The position numbers and the translations under genes were made by a program. A stretch of 64,000 nucleotides of DNA. It comes from Notamacropus eugenii. Lineage: Eukaryota; Chordata; Mammalia; Diprotodontia; Macropodidae. The notes beneath the pieces were generated by a model. It searched no databases. It was given only the letters and a program-made list of their open reading frames with translations, and was not told where the DNA came from. The DNA is taken from assembly GCF_028372415.1 (NCBI RefSeq), contig NC_092878.1, forward strand, positions 71,298,704-71,362,703, written 5' to 3'. Shown one piece after another: positions 11,181 to 21,777 of this stretch. How positions within the stretch are numbered: the first letter of the stretch is position 1; each line of letters begins with the position of its first letter.

Positions 11181-11812
11181 TCCTTTCACAACCTAACTAA
11201 AACTTATCTCTCTAACTATATCACACATTGTTGTTGATGTTGAGTCATTTTCAGTCATTTCTGACTCTTTGCAACAGCATTTGGAGTTTTGTTTACAAAG
11301 CTACTGAAATAGTCTGCCATTTCCCTCTCCAGATCATTCTAAAGATGTGGAAACTGAAATAAACATGATTAAATAACATTCACATAGCTAGTAAATGTCT
11401 GAGGTCAGATTCGAATTCTGGAAAATGAATCTTCCTGACTCCAGGCCCAGCACTCTATCCACTGTGCACCTAGCCACCCATATATTACACATTAGTCCCC
11501 TTTATTTATTTATTGTCTATCTAAACTAACCTTTTTACTATTTCTCACACCCAACATTCCATCTCCCATCTCCCTTTCTTTGCATAAACTATCATTCTTA
11601 GATTCCTTCAAAACTCAACTGAAATTCACCTTAAATATGAGGATGTCCAAGCTGCTTATGCCTTCCTCTATACACATCTACATGTTGTTTTCACCCAACA
11701 AAATGTAAATTCTTTGATAACAGGAACTCTTTAATTTTTTCCTTTGTTTCACTAGTACCTAATATGGCACATTGAAAGTAGTAAGTATTTAATGAATGTT
11801 TGTTGATTAACT
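11180..11812 (+). mobile_element. L2 3' end (+), split by a SINE
   Basis: The L2 text 'cctttcacaacctaactaaa' up to 11225 resumes after the SINE at 11481 with 'cctcccatctccctttctttg'-like sequence. It runs to the terminal 'gtaagtatttaatgaatgt' (about 11782-11800). The flanks of the SINE share 'ctatatcacacatt' (near 11215-11228) and 'atatattacacatt' (near 11480-11493), a decayed target duplication. Confidence 0.75.
11226..11480 (-). mobile_element. tRNA-derived SINE (-), inserted in L2
   Basis: The reversed tail ('ttgttgatgttgagtcatt', 'tgactctttgcaacagc') leads into the core and the head 'caggcccagcactctatcca', ending in 'gtgcacctagcc'. It is full length. Confidence 0.9.
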
Positions 11813-11890
11813 TATAAAATGGAGGGGATGAACTAGACAGTCCCCATGATGCCTTTTAATTCTAGATACATAATTCTGTGATGCTATTTG
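11813..11890 (+). mobile_element. 3' end of MIR/THER-type SINE (+)
   Basis: 'gatgaactagacagtcccc' followed by 'ttaattctagatacataatt' matches the SINE 3' end seen near 13870. Confidence 0.6.
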
Positions 11891-13041
11891 AAAGTACATT
11901 TTTAGTGGTTTTCGCATGGCCTGTTTTTCAGCAATTGTCATCGGAGTGGTAACTAGGAAATTTAGCAACTGGAGCAAATTCAGGCAAATGGGGAAGACTC
12001 TCAAATACTACTTAGAAAACTGGCATGTTCTCCCATAATTGTGAACCCTTCAAAGGATTCCTGGCATTCATCATGGTATGGGAGCCAGTCACATTGGCAG
12101 TCTGGATCTAAGTAAGGTGTCAGGGGAGGGGAAAGGGATCACAACTGTTCTAAGCAACACAGAACAGAGGGAGGATTGAAAAATGGAAAGAATCTTGTAT
12201 CCCCATCAGTTGTTGGTACCACAGGGCAAAATTCCAATTGTGCCATGCTAGTTACAGTTCTGGCAATGATTGAGTCACAGACTATAAGAAGTCTATGGAA
12301 ACCTTCATAGTCTGCGTTCAGTGAAAGGAGATCACCTTTACTCAGTAGTTTATGTTTAGAATGTAGAGATCTGCCAAATATGCTAATAATTTCAAAGGTA
12401 ACACAGAAATAATAGCCATATGGCTTGGGGGTGCATTACTTTATTTTTATGGTAATTGTGTCAGCAAAATACAGAAAGTTTTGTGAATTTATTTTTTTAA
12501 AGACCCATTTATATAAGAAATATAATTAATTTACTGCATTTGGATCAAAATTTCAGGGAAATGCCTATATGGTTAAAAAAATCTTAGCATTGCACAATTA
12601 GAAATAAATACAAAAATAAACCAACCTGTTTCCATGGTTGGTAACCCATGTGGTAGCAATACAAGCCTTCTGCTCAATGTAAAAGAAACTTCTTAGGGAA
12701 AAGCAATGATAGTCATAGCCAATAAAGGGTCTTCAGTTGTCCTTTTTAACAAAGAAAGCGGCCTTCCTAATTCTTATTTTAGCCATGTATAAAAAAAGAA
12801 GAAGAAATGCCAAGTTATGCTTTTGTTTTTCTTACAGAAAGTTCATTGGATAGTTCAGGTTGGAGGACACCTAAAGTAAATGTCCCAGGACTCTCTAGAA
12901 ATAGTATTCTCTGTATCATCTTGGTTTCAGAATGCTTTCTCAAAGTCCATCAAGTACCCAGAGTTTCCTCCTAAGATTTTGGTTTGCTTTCACATCACTA
13001 TATACTCTCTGAGACATTGTGAAAAGAGAACCATGAATAAT
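11891..13041. other. Unique sequence, no recognised repeat
   Basis: This is one of the longest stretches free of recognisable repeats (about 1.1 kb). It includes 'catggcctgtttttcagcaa' (near 11915) and 'gtttccatggttggtaaccc' (near 12628). I cannot assign a gene. It is a reasonable place to look for conserved non-coding sequence. Confidence 0.4.
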
Positions 13042-13545
13042 CTGGCGTTTTTTTTTTTCTTTTTTGTTTAGGTTTTTGGCACTGCTGTGTAATAGGGTAA
13101 CTTGGCTTACTTTGAAAGACTCGTGGGCAACTCCAGAAACTCTGGAGATGTAGGTACATATTTCAGTAGAAGCAGAGGATCTGTTTCAATGAAAAGCTAG
13201 AGATCTATGTGACCAAATGAGTACCACCATTCCTGTTATTACAGTTCCAATATACTTCATGAGGTTCTGGGGACTCAGGTTGACTCAAGGTCTTGGGAGA
13301 TGGAGAGCCCTCAGACCCAGGATATTTATGAATATTTCTGAAGCCGCTCTGAGTTCTTTGAGGAAAGAATGGGGACAGTCCATAGGCTGGCTTTGGTGAT
13401 TGGCAGAAATTCAGGGACCATGAAGCTTCATGGTACTCTCTTTCTGGAAGGATGCCAAGATGTTCTGCAACATCTAAAGTGTATGGATCATAGTCAACTT
13501 TAATTGGAAATACACAGCAAAAATAATTAAAAGCAACAAAAGACT
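13042..13545 (-). other. Unrecognised open frame (-) with acceptor-like start and A-rich end
   Basis: On the minus strand a frame stays open from about 13545 to a TAG at 13207-13205, about 113 codons. A splice-acceptor-like stretch (pyrimidine-rich, then 'ccaattaaag') ends at 13498. From there about 97 codons remain, starting near residues DYDPYTLDVAEHLGI and containing LPEREYHEASWSLNF. About 130 nt after the stop the minus strand becomes A-rich (13042-13072), like a retrocopy tail or chance. There is no in-frame ATG at the start, so it was judged as an exon or retrocopy rather than a complete gene. I do not recognise the protein. The 60-residue plus-strand frame at 13217-13399 is its antisense shadow. 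Alternatives are a terminal exon, a processed pseudogene, or coincidence. Confidence 0.35.
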
Positions 13546-13719
13546 TGAAACTTCAAAGCAATATTTGTTGAAAATTATATTATAGCAAATTTAAGTTTAA
13601 GCCATGATACAGATACTCTCCCTTCAAAACAGATTAGGCAAATTCTAGTGTTAAAGCCACTCAATTCTCTAGTCTCACTAGAAAAATACATACACACAGG
13701 AAATTCCATGTAATATCAG

Positions 13720-13915
13720 ACAACATGGTACAGTTGTAAGAATGCTTCTCTGGTGCCAGAGGGTCTGAGTTCAAATCTCAGGTCTGTTGCTTATTACCTT
13801 TATGATTCTAAGCAATTCATTTTACTCTTCACTCTCTATTTCCTCATCTCTAAAATGGAAGTTGGAACTAGATGACTGTTAAGGTTCTTTCCAGTTATAA
13901 ACTCCTGATTTTGTG
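13720..13915 (+). mobile_element. MIR/THER-type SINE (+), full length
   Basis: The head 'tggtgccagagggtctgag' then the B box 'gagttcaaatctcagg' open the element. The core 'tctaagcaattcattttac' and the tail 'ggaactagatgactgttaa', 'ttctttccagttataaactc' follow. Confidence 0.85.
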
Positions 13916-14299
13916 ATTGGAAATAGTCAACTCTTTTGGATTATGCCATTCTGTCAATAAATCACATCAGTCTTCATGACATTATTCTTTAGTGGTCTAG
14001 GCTAATGATTGCACATATTTCTGGGGTTCTATGAGATGACATTTCATTACAGGAACACTGAGTAAAAATTATAAAGCTTTAGCAGAAATTATTCAACTCA
14101 GTTCATCAATTGGTGGTCTGAAGTTTACTTTGAAAAAATGGCACAGTGGCCTTTAGGGATTTATATGAAGATAGGAGAATTCATGCAATGTCTTATCCCT
14201 TATCCCCCATTTTTCCCCTCCACACACAATAAGAAAAGAAGAAGAGTGATTTTTTTAACTTCTCAGAGTTGGGGTGATTAAATTGAATTTCCAAACTGT
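13916..14299. other. Unclassified sequence
   Basis: No gene or repeat recognised. A C-rich stretch lies at 14199-14225. Confidence 0.35.
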
Positions 14300-14420
14300 C
14301 AGTTGTGTGCCCCAAGCAACTCCCTAAGGCCATAAATTGCAGAGCAATTGCCAGGCTTCATCAGCAGAGGAAGTTTCCTCACAAAGAATTCCTTATACAA
14401 TTTAAATCATAAGTACAGCT
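14300..14420 (+). mobile_element. CORE-SINE 3' part (+)
   Basis: 'gtgccccaagcaactccct', 'aaggccataaattgcagagc' and 'gaggaagtttcctcac' are the shared CORE-SINE tail. Confidence 0.7.
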
Positions 14421-14449
14421 ATAAATATACATATGCTTAGGTACAAGTG

Positions 14450-14600
14450 CATAAGCTACAATGCAATCTACATTTACACATGCATACAAGCATGCATATA
14501 CATATGTAGATATGTTCACATACAAAATATACATATATATTAATGTATACACATATATGATCCATTATTGATCATATGTGTATATATGGTATGTGATGTA
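14450..14600. repeat. Degenerate CATA/TA microsatellite
   Basis: An irregular run of ATAC, CATA and TA units. Confidence 0.8.
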
Positions 14601-15524
14601 TGTCTTTCTTCTGTGATCAATGATGCAATATATCTTCACAAAGTCTTACTCCATTGCCTCCTTGTGATGTAGAAATGACCCTAAGTTAAGAAGATTATGC
14701 CAACAGAGTATGTACTACAGCAGGTTCTACCATGTTAAAATGGCATCAAGAAAGGCAGCATAATGAGTCTACATTGTGAGAACCAAAATAGTCAAGGATG
14801 GAGAAGTTGATAGCTTTATGATGAATTCTTTGGACATGGCAACATGTAAAAGTGAAACACACATACAGGCAGACATGCATGCACAGACACACACAAATAC
14901 ACACACTCACATGCATCCTATAGACCTATAGGCTGTTTTTTTTTGGACTTTTGCAGTAACTATGACAGAATGCTGCAAAAATAGTGCAAATAATATGAAA
15001 AGTCATATGGTTTATTTTCAGTTTATAAACTCTAATGTATTTGTTGATGTTGTAAATATAAGATCTTGTTCAATGACCAACAAGTTGATATAGCAAGAGA
15101 AAAAAGGAAGGGTATCAATCTTGACACTCTGTTTAAAAAAAAAACCAGAAGAAAGAAGTTGCAGATGAATGGAGGAATTATTCACAAGTTCTCCTTGGAA
15201 AGGCAGATAAAAGACTAGTAGAGGTGACTTTATTATATGTCCAAGGGCAGCAGCAAGCAACATTTCAGGGAACATTAGTCATCTCATGTTGCAATATTAA
15301 TACTTACAAAAATATAACCAGGAATATAATTGCAGAGTGAGCACAAACATCTCTTGCAAAGGAGAAAGATGATCCTCTCCAAATTAAATAGCATATACTC
15401 TGAATACCTCAATACAAAAGAGGGAATAGGAGAAGATGGAGGTGAATGTATTTGGAAAACATGGTTCAATAAAGAATGAGAGAGACTAAATTTAGACTTG
15501 TAAATATCTAGATGCAATTATGGA
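14601..15524. other. Unclassified sequence; short CA-rich patch
   Basis: A CA-rich patch lies at 14858-14910 and an A-run at 15134-15144. The overlapping minus-strand frames of 85 and 77 residues (15018-15517) show no family signature. Confidence 0.35.
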
Positions 15525-15745
15525 TAAAGAGCCCAACATAGAATCAGAAAGATTTGAGCTTGCAGTTCTGCTTTAGATATCTACCAGCTATCTGACCCTA
15601 GGTACATCACTTAACTTCTCTTAACCTCAGTTTCTTCATCTGTAAAATGGAGGTGATAATAGCACCTCAGAACCTCAAAACTTCAAATGATTAATGTGAG
15701 GATCAAATAAGAAATCTTAAAACATTATATAAATGTTAAACATTT
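15525..15745 (+). mobile_element. MIR (+), near full length
   Basis: 'agctatctgaccctaggtac', 'taacctcagtttcttcatct' and 'gtaaaatggaggtgataata' are in MIR order, ending at 'cattatataaatgtta'. Confidence 0.8.
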
Positions 15746-16214
15746 TGTTTATTTTTCTGTTCTTAGATTGTACATGCATAAATATTATAAATATTTTATT
15801 CACAAAAAGAAATATAAAGCACTGGATATTGTAATCACTGAATATATGTTTAAATGAAATTAGTTTGCTTTACAGGAAAATGCCTCATAACAAATATGAG
15901 AACAATTCCTGAAACATCTGTGTACAATATGATCACTGATTTATTAAAACAAAGATCAAAATTACCATAAAACTGTAGGGAAGAATAAAAAAGAGGAAAA
16001 CAAACATAATGTACAATTGAACAATTTAATTATGCCTTAAGATATTAATAAAATGGGTTAGAGATGGAAGAAAGTTCAGACAGACTACAATTATTCAATA
16101 TAGAATTTTAATCAAATAGGGAGACCAAAAGAACCTAAAAAAAATGGCATCCTACTTAGCTAACATTTGACTTCCTTACTGCTTACAGAGACATGATAGT
16201 CAAAGGTAACACTA
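15746..16214. other. Unclassified AT-rich sequence
   Basis: No supported feature. Confidence 0.35.
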
Positions 16215-16350
16215 TTTTAGTCAGTTAGTCAATAAATATTTGTCACTTAGTCAGTCAATATACATTCATTAAGAATTAAGTGCTAATATCTGCCAGGGAC
16301 TAATTTCTAAATTTATAGAACCAAAGTATCAAACACTGCCAAACAAGATT
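16215..16350 (-). mobile_element. L2 3' terminus (-)
   Basis: 'cagtcaatatacattcatta' followed by 'ctgccagggactaatttcta' resembles the reversed L2 end. Confidence 0.45.
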
Positions 16351-16809
16351 AAAAAAAAAAAAACTCTTGGGAAATATTTTTTACATGATTAAAAAATAAA
16401 ATGGGACTAAGTGGTCCCATTTCTATTTGAATTTCACTCACTGTTAGATGGTGATGGGAGATAGAGATTATGGGCAGTATTTCTTCAAAATAGAGTCATG
16501 GAGGATTAAAACAATTGGGCAAAATTTTATGATCTAACTAAATAAAGTCATCCCAAGAACATGGAAGGATAAACAAAGAAGGGGAAGAAACAGAAGAAAA
16601 ATGGAAACATCACACTTTAGAAAAACAACTTTATTTTTTCATTGAGGACAATAGACCTACCACACATGGACTTTTAACAGCAGAATCCCAGAAATACTTG
16701 GATATGAGGGACAAATAAAGAAACAGATAGCTGGATTAGAACCATTATACATAAAAGAGATCTTTACTGAAGGTGACAAATTTTGACATAATTAAGGAAT
16801 CTCAACAAA
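16351..16809. other. Unclassified; possible upstream RTE
   Basis: An A-rich run lies at 16351-16363. The stretch up to the RTE remnant may be its decayed upstream part, but I cannot align it. Confidence 0.3.
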
Positions 16810-18260
16810 GTAACTGAAGGAAGGGAAGATAATAAAGGTGTGGGAAAATATTTCAAGCATTACTAATAACAAAAGGAGTTATTAAGAAAACATCAACAAC
16901 TACCAAGATATCCTATTTTGACATTGGTATAATTTTTCATAAGAACTGTCTGCAGACATATTGAGGGCATGCTTGATGTGGACAATAGTAGAGAACCAGC
17001 AGGCTCTTGCAAGCGATAGTACTACTGCTTTGCTATCTCTTTACCATAGGAACAGCTAGATGACACAGTAGATAGAGCTCTGGGCCTGGAGTCAGAAGAT
17101 CTGGGTTCAAATATGTTCTCAGCTACTTAATAGCATTTTTATCCTGGGCAAGTCATTTAACCTCAGTTTCCTTAATCTTCCCAGGGTTATTGTGAAGATC
17201 AGATGAAATAACAATTATAAAGTGCTTAGCATAGTGCCTGGCACATAACAGACACTTATTAAATGCTTGTTTCCATCCTTCTTTTCATATAGTCACTTTA
17301 ACATGAAAAAATACAAGATCTCATCAAGTCTACTTTTTGTTGATTATAAAAATATATTCAATTTGGTAGAACAAAACACTGCCATACTTCCTTCCATCAA
17401 AGTATAAGCTATCAATACATCAAGATTCCTTCAAAGATATAATGCAGATAGCTTTGTTTAATGAAGCTCTATTCTTTAATTCTATTTGAGACAAAATAGA
17501 GAGGCTAGCGTATTCACCAATAGGTTGTAGATGTTTCTGTGGAGGGATGTATTTGAGGAGGGAGTCTCAAGTCAATGCACATTTATTATATATTTACTAG
17601 GCTACAGTTAGTGTGGCTCCTCAGAGATCTTCCTGTTTGTAGATGACAGTATGCTGATGACATTAAGTCCTAGAAATTGTGAGCCTTCTGGAAGAGATTC
17701 ATAAGTACTCTGGAGAGTTGGGTCTAACAGTGCAAATGAAAAACAAAGCTAAACCAAAAGTGGATGAAGAATGTCTTTTTTCCACATTATGAAAACTTAT
17801 ACAGCTTATACATATTGATCATCAGCATGATATGTGTGTGTGTAAAATATTACATCTAACATACTACTTACTAAGAAAATTCATAAAATTTGATGTCTAA
17901 TGAGAGTAAAGATGGAGGGAATCTATCTACTTTGTAGGAACTTTGAAATCATCTCCTTTTCAAAGCATTATGTATTAACAATGTAAAATTTAGTCACTGC
18001 ATATGTATATTTACATTTGTCTATATGCATATGCACATGTGTATATGCAAATATACATACATAAATATATGAATGTGTGCATATGCACAAATATGCATAT
18101 TTACTTATGTCATAGAGTACTGTTGACAACAAATTGAGATTAGTTGGCTAAATAACTTTCAGACAATTACAAAGTTCCTTTAATAAGTTCAAGCTTCTCA
18201 AAGAAATGAAAGTCTGTCTTTTTAATAGCAATATTATAATGATGTGTGTCTGAGAGTTAT
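16810..18260 (+). mobile_element. RTE (BovB-like) LINE remnant (+), split by a SINE
   Basis: Conceptual translation across frames gives 'HIEGMLDVDNSREPAGSCKR' near 16955-17020, the RTE 'LDEGQ..EQAGFRKG' block. After the SINE come 'LLFVDYKNIFNLVEQNTA' near 17322-17377 (the F-D-x-K-K-A-F-D-S-V motif A region) and 'IFLFVDDSMLMT' near 17624-17660 (the FADD catalytic box, first Ala changed to Val). Finally 'ELGLTVQMKNKAKP' lies near 17713-17757. The order and spacing fit RTE-clade reverse transcriptase. Stops and frameshifts are frequent. The last 400 bp are weaker. It is an old, inactive fragment, and its family is the likely partner of the RTE-tailed SINE at 59512. Confidence 0.7.
17044..17280 (+). 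mobile_element. tRNA-derived MIR-type SINE (+) inside RTE
   Basis: Starts 'gaacagctagatgacacagt' with the A box, then 'ctgggcctggagtcagaag', the core 'tcctgggcaagtcatttaac', and the 3' end 'gcttagcatagtgcctggc'. Confidence 0.9.
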
Positions 18261-18267
18261 GAAATAT

Positions 18268-18385
18268 TCTGAGGAATGGGGGCAAACTTCTTTGGGAAAT
18301 GGCTAAATAAATTAAAGTTTATACATTAAAGGAATATTATTATATCATAAGAAATGATGAAATGAACAGTTTCAGAGGGAACTAC
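18268..18385 (+). mobile_element. L1 3'-proximal piece (+)
   Basis: 'tgggaaatggctaaataaat' and 'catcataagaaatgatgaaa'-like text match the last part of ORF2 and the 3' region of marsupial L1 (compare 29440-29520). It directly precedes sequence from further upstream in L1. Confidence 0.65.
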
Positions 18386-18389
18386 CAAA

Positions 18390-19995
18390 GGATTACTTTA
18401 CACACCTTGAAAAAATAATAATGGAATTCAGCTACAGGAACAAAAAGTCAGAAATCTCAAGGGAAATAATAATAAAAAAGTGTTAGAAGGTTAACTAGCA
18501 GTACCAGATCTCAAATGATACTATAAAGCAGTAGTCATCAAAATGATTTTGCACTGGAACACACTAGATATTCAACATACAAAAGGAAATGAACCTAATA
18601 ACCTGTCATTAGACATATTAAAAGATCTGTGCTTAGTGGAGTAAGAATTTAATAATCAACAAAAACTGCTGGGAAAACAAGAAATCAGTCTCATAGAAAC
18701 AAAGATTAGACCAACATTTCATATTGTATGTTAAGATAAGTTCCAAATGGATACATGATAGACATTAATGGTCACATTATTTAAAAAATAAGTTTAGCAC
18801 CAAACACAAGATATAGAAGATCACAGGACAAAAAAATCAATGATTTTGATCACAATAATTGCACATCTAAAATTAGCAACTGAACAGGTAACTAGGGCAA
18901 AAAAGAAAAACAAAATCTTTTCAAAACACATCTCTGATAATGGATTAATTTTCAAGATTTACACAGAATGCTCTCAAATCTATTAGAATAATAGCCTGTC
19001 CCCAACTAATTAATGGTCAAAGATATACTTGAAATTTTCTAAGGAAGAAATCCAAACTATCAATAACCATGTGAAAGATGCTCCAGTTCAGTAATTAGAG
19101 AAAAGCAAATTAACTCTCTGGTCTCACTTCACGTCTATAATATTGACAGAGTTGGCAAAAAAGGGAAAATGAAACATGTAGGAAGGACTGTAGGAAAACA
19201 GAAATCTTAATATACTCTTCATGAAATGGTGAATTTCTCCACTTCTTATAGAAAAGCATTTTGGAACTATGCCCCAGAAAAATATAAACTGTGCAAACCT
19301 TTTGACCAAGCAACATCACAACTAAGCCTATATCCCCACAGAGATCAAATCAAGGAGAAAAACAACAACATATGTACAACATGTTTATAGCAATTATTTT
19401 GCACTGGCAAAGAACTGGAAAGTAAGAGAGTATTCATCAATTATACAAATGTTGAAAACATTATCAAATTCTGATTATTATGTCATAAAGAATGTCAAAG
19501 GAGATGGCTACATAGACTACTCGGAAGACTTGCATGATCTGATACAGAATAAAGTGAACTGAATCATGAGAACAATTTATACAATAACAATAGCATCTTA
19601 AAATAAATTACTTTGAAAGCCATAAGAACTTTAATCAATATAATGACCCACAAAGATTCCAGAGGATCAATGATGAAGCACGCTACAAATTTCCTGAAAG
19701 AGAAATAATGGACTCAGGGTACAGAATTAGATATGCACACAAACATGCTCACCCACCCACTCACACCCTCATATACACATATATATATCTATGTGTATAT
19801 GTGCGTTTATATATTTCTCTCTGTATATGTATGTATGTGTTTATGTATACACACATGTGTGTCTATATATTTAATACAACCAATGTGAAAATTTGTGTTA
19901 CTTGGCTATGTACATTTGTTCAGTGGAGTGTGGGGGAGGGAAAAGAAAAAATATTTTTGTCCCTTGCAAAAATAAAATTCATAAAAATTATTTAT
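18390..19995 (+). mobile_element. Old 5'-truncated L1 (+), 3' 1.6 kb
   Basis: The thumb/C-terminal part of ORF2 ('cagtaccagatctcaaatga', then 'tcatcaaaatgattttgcac') is followed by the Cys-rich region ('ctatgccccagaaaaatat', 'aaaccttttgaccaagcaac'). The 3' UTR contains a CA/TA microsatellite and ends in 'aaaataaaattcataaaaa'. It is far more decayed than L1-B and so presumably older. Confidence 0.8.
19730..19872. repeat. CA/TA/TG microsatellite in L1 3' UTR
   Basis: Mixed ACAC, TATA and TGTG units. It accounts for most of the 108-residue frame at 19708-20034. Confidence 0.85.
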
Positions 19996-20084
19996 AGCTA
20001 TATCAATCAATATATATACATATATATCCAATAAATATATCAATACATCTCATGTTCTAGCCTTTCTTATCTTTTCATTTGCAC

Positions 20085-20573
20085 TCAGCTTTTAAAAACA
20101 TAATAATTATTTCCCCAATTACATGTAAAGACAGATTTTAACATACCCTTCAAAAAATTTTTGAGTTCAGTTTTTTTCCTTTTCCCTTTCCTCCGCCTTC
20201 CTTGATATGGTGAGAAATTTAATGTAGTTTATACATGTTCAGTCATGAGAAAATATATTTCTGTATTAGTCATATTTTAAAGGAGACACAGAACCAAAGG
20301 GAAAAAATCATGGAAAAATACCAATAATTAAAAATAATATGATATGATCTGCATACAGATTCCATCAGCTCTTTCTCTGGAAGTGGATAGAATTTTTCAG
20401 CATGAGTCCTTTGGAATTGTCTTGGAGCATTGTCTTACTAAGAACAGCTGCCCTTCACAGCTGATCATCATACAGTATTGCTGTTACTTTGTACAATGCT
20501 CTCCTGGTTGTGCTCACTTCATTTTGAATCAGTTTGTGTAAATCTTTCCAGGTTTTTTCTGAAAAACACCTGC
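20085..20573 (-). mobile_element. L1-N part 1: 3' UTR (-), outermost layer of the nest
   Basis: Reversed L1 3' UTR: 'ttttgagttcagttttttt', a C/T-rich tract, 'gtttatacatgttcagtcat', 'cagattccatcagctctttc', and 'tcctggttgtgctcacttc' up to 'tttctgaaaaacacctgc'. The text resumes 14 kb away at about 34570 with 'aaaaatccacctgcttgtct', so HAL1-A with its passengers was inserted here. 'aaaaacacctgc' and 'aaaaatccacctgc' are the two copies of the target site. Confidence 0.85.
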
Positions 20574-21777
20574 ATGGAGGGTGCACAGCCAACATGGCAG
20601 AGTAAAAGTGTGGACTTGTTTGAGATCTCCCCCAAACCCTCCAAATACCTGTAAGAATGACTCTAAACAAATTCTAGAACTGCAAAATGCACAAAATTAT
20701 GGAGTGAAATAAATCTCCACCCCACCACAGACTGGAAGGTTGACAGAAAGAGTACTTCCCAATGGGCTAGGAGAGGAGTGAAATTGCAGTGTGGGCTGTG
20801 CCTGCAAAGACAGAGCCAGAGCAGGTCTCAGAGTACTGAATCACTGTCAGTTTCCAGACTTTTCAGCCCACAAATGCCAAGGACAGTGTAGAAGGTCAGT
20901 GGGAAGAGTGTCAGACCTGGGTGAGACAAGAGGGTGGTTTGGCTCTAGCCTTGGGGTGGCCAAGATAGCTGTGGCTATGACAGCAGCAGCCATGGCTGCT
21001 TCCAGAGCTCCCAGTCCATAGATAGTGTGGGAATCAAGCAGCTGATCAGAGGGGGATTTCAGGAATCTTTTTTTTACTGGCACTGAGGCAGAATTCTCTT
21101 GCTTTGTACTTCTTGGATCTGAGTGGCAATCTTGGATGATGGGCCTATTGTGAGGAGGAATACTGGTGTGGTAGAGCTTGTGGTGTGGTAGAAAGGGAAT
21201 CTTTCTCACAGTACCAAGGCAGGAAAGAGTGCTTGTGGTCATTCACAGAGACGCAGGTCAGGAAAGAAGTAAACACCTCTCCTTTGATCATAACACGTTG
21301 AAAGAACAGAAAATTTGTAGGTCCCCTAGAAGTATTTCTGAAAACAGCTGTAAAAAACCCCTGAAGTTTGGGACATGACATCCTACACACTGGAAACAGA
21401 GTCCTATCTTAACAAACAGTTAGAAAATCAAGTATTTTGCTGGAGAAATAAGCATGTAGTGTTAAAAAAAAAATCAGACTATAGAATGCAACCAGAAGGA
21501 GACAACAAAGTAAGAACTCCTACATCAAAAAACTCCAAGAAAAATGTGAAATGGTCTCAGGCCATTGAAGAGCTCAAAAAGAATTTTGATAATCAAGGAA
21601 GAGAAGTAGAGGAAAAATTGGGAAGAGAAATGAGAGCAACGCAAGAAAATCATGAAAAATGAGTCAACTGCTTGATAAAGGGGACCAAAAATAACACCTT
21701 AAAAATACACTAACCCAAATGGGAAAAGGGATCCAAAAAATCAATGAGGAGAAGAATGCCTTAAAAAGTAGAATTGG
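20574..21777 (+). mobile_element. HAL1-A part 1: 5' UTR and ORF1 start
   Basis: This ORF1-only L1 derivative begins near 20574 with 'cagccaacatggcagagtaa', a degenerate form of the 'CAAGATGG' 5' end of L1. The 5' UTR resembles those of HAL1-B, C and D ('ctgtaagaatgactctaaac'). ORF1 is entered near 21460. The frame at 21375-21662 contains 'WSQAIEELKKNFDNQGREVE' and 'EEKLGREMRATQENHEK', the coiled-coil start of ORF1p. It is cut at 21777 by L1-B. Confidence 0.8.

Noticed and set aside
12625-12650. X-box-like RFX site ('gtttccatggttggtaac')
   Set aside because: Only a partial match to the motif, single site, no promoter context.
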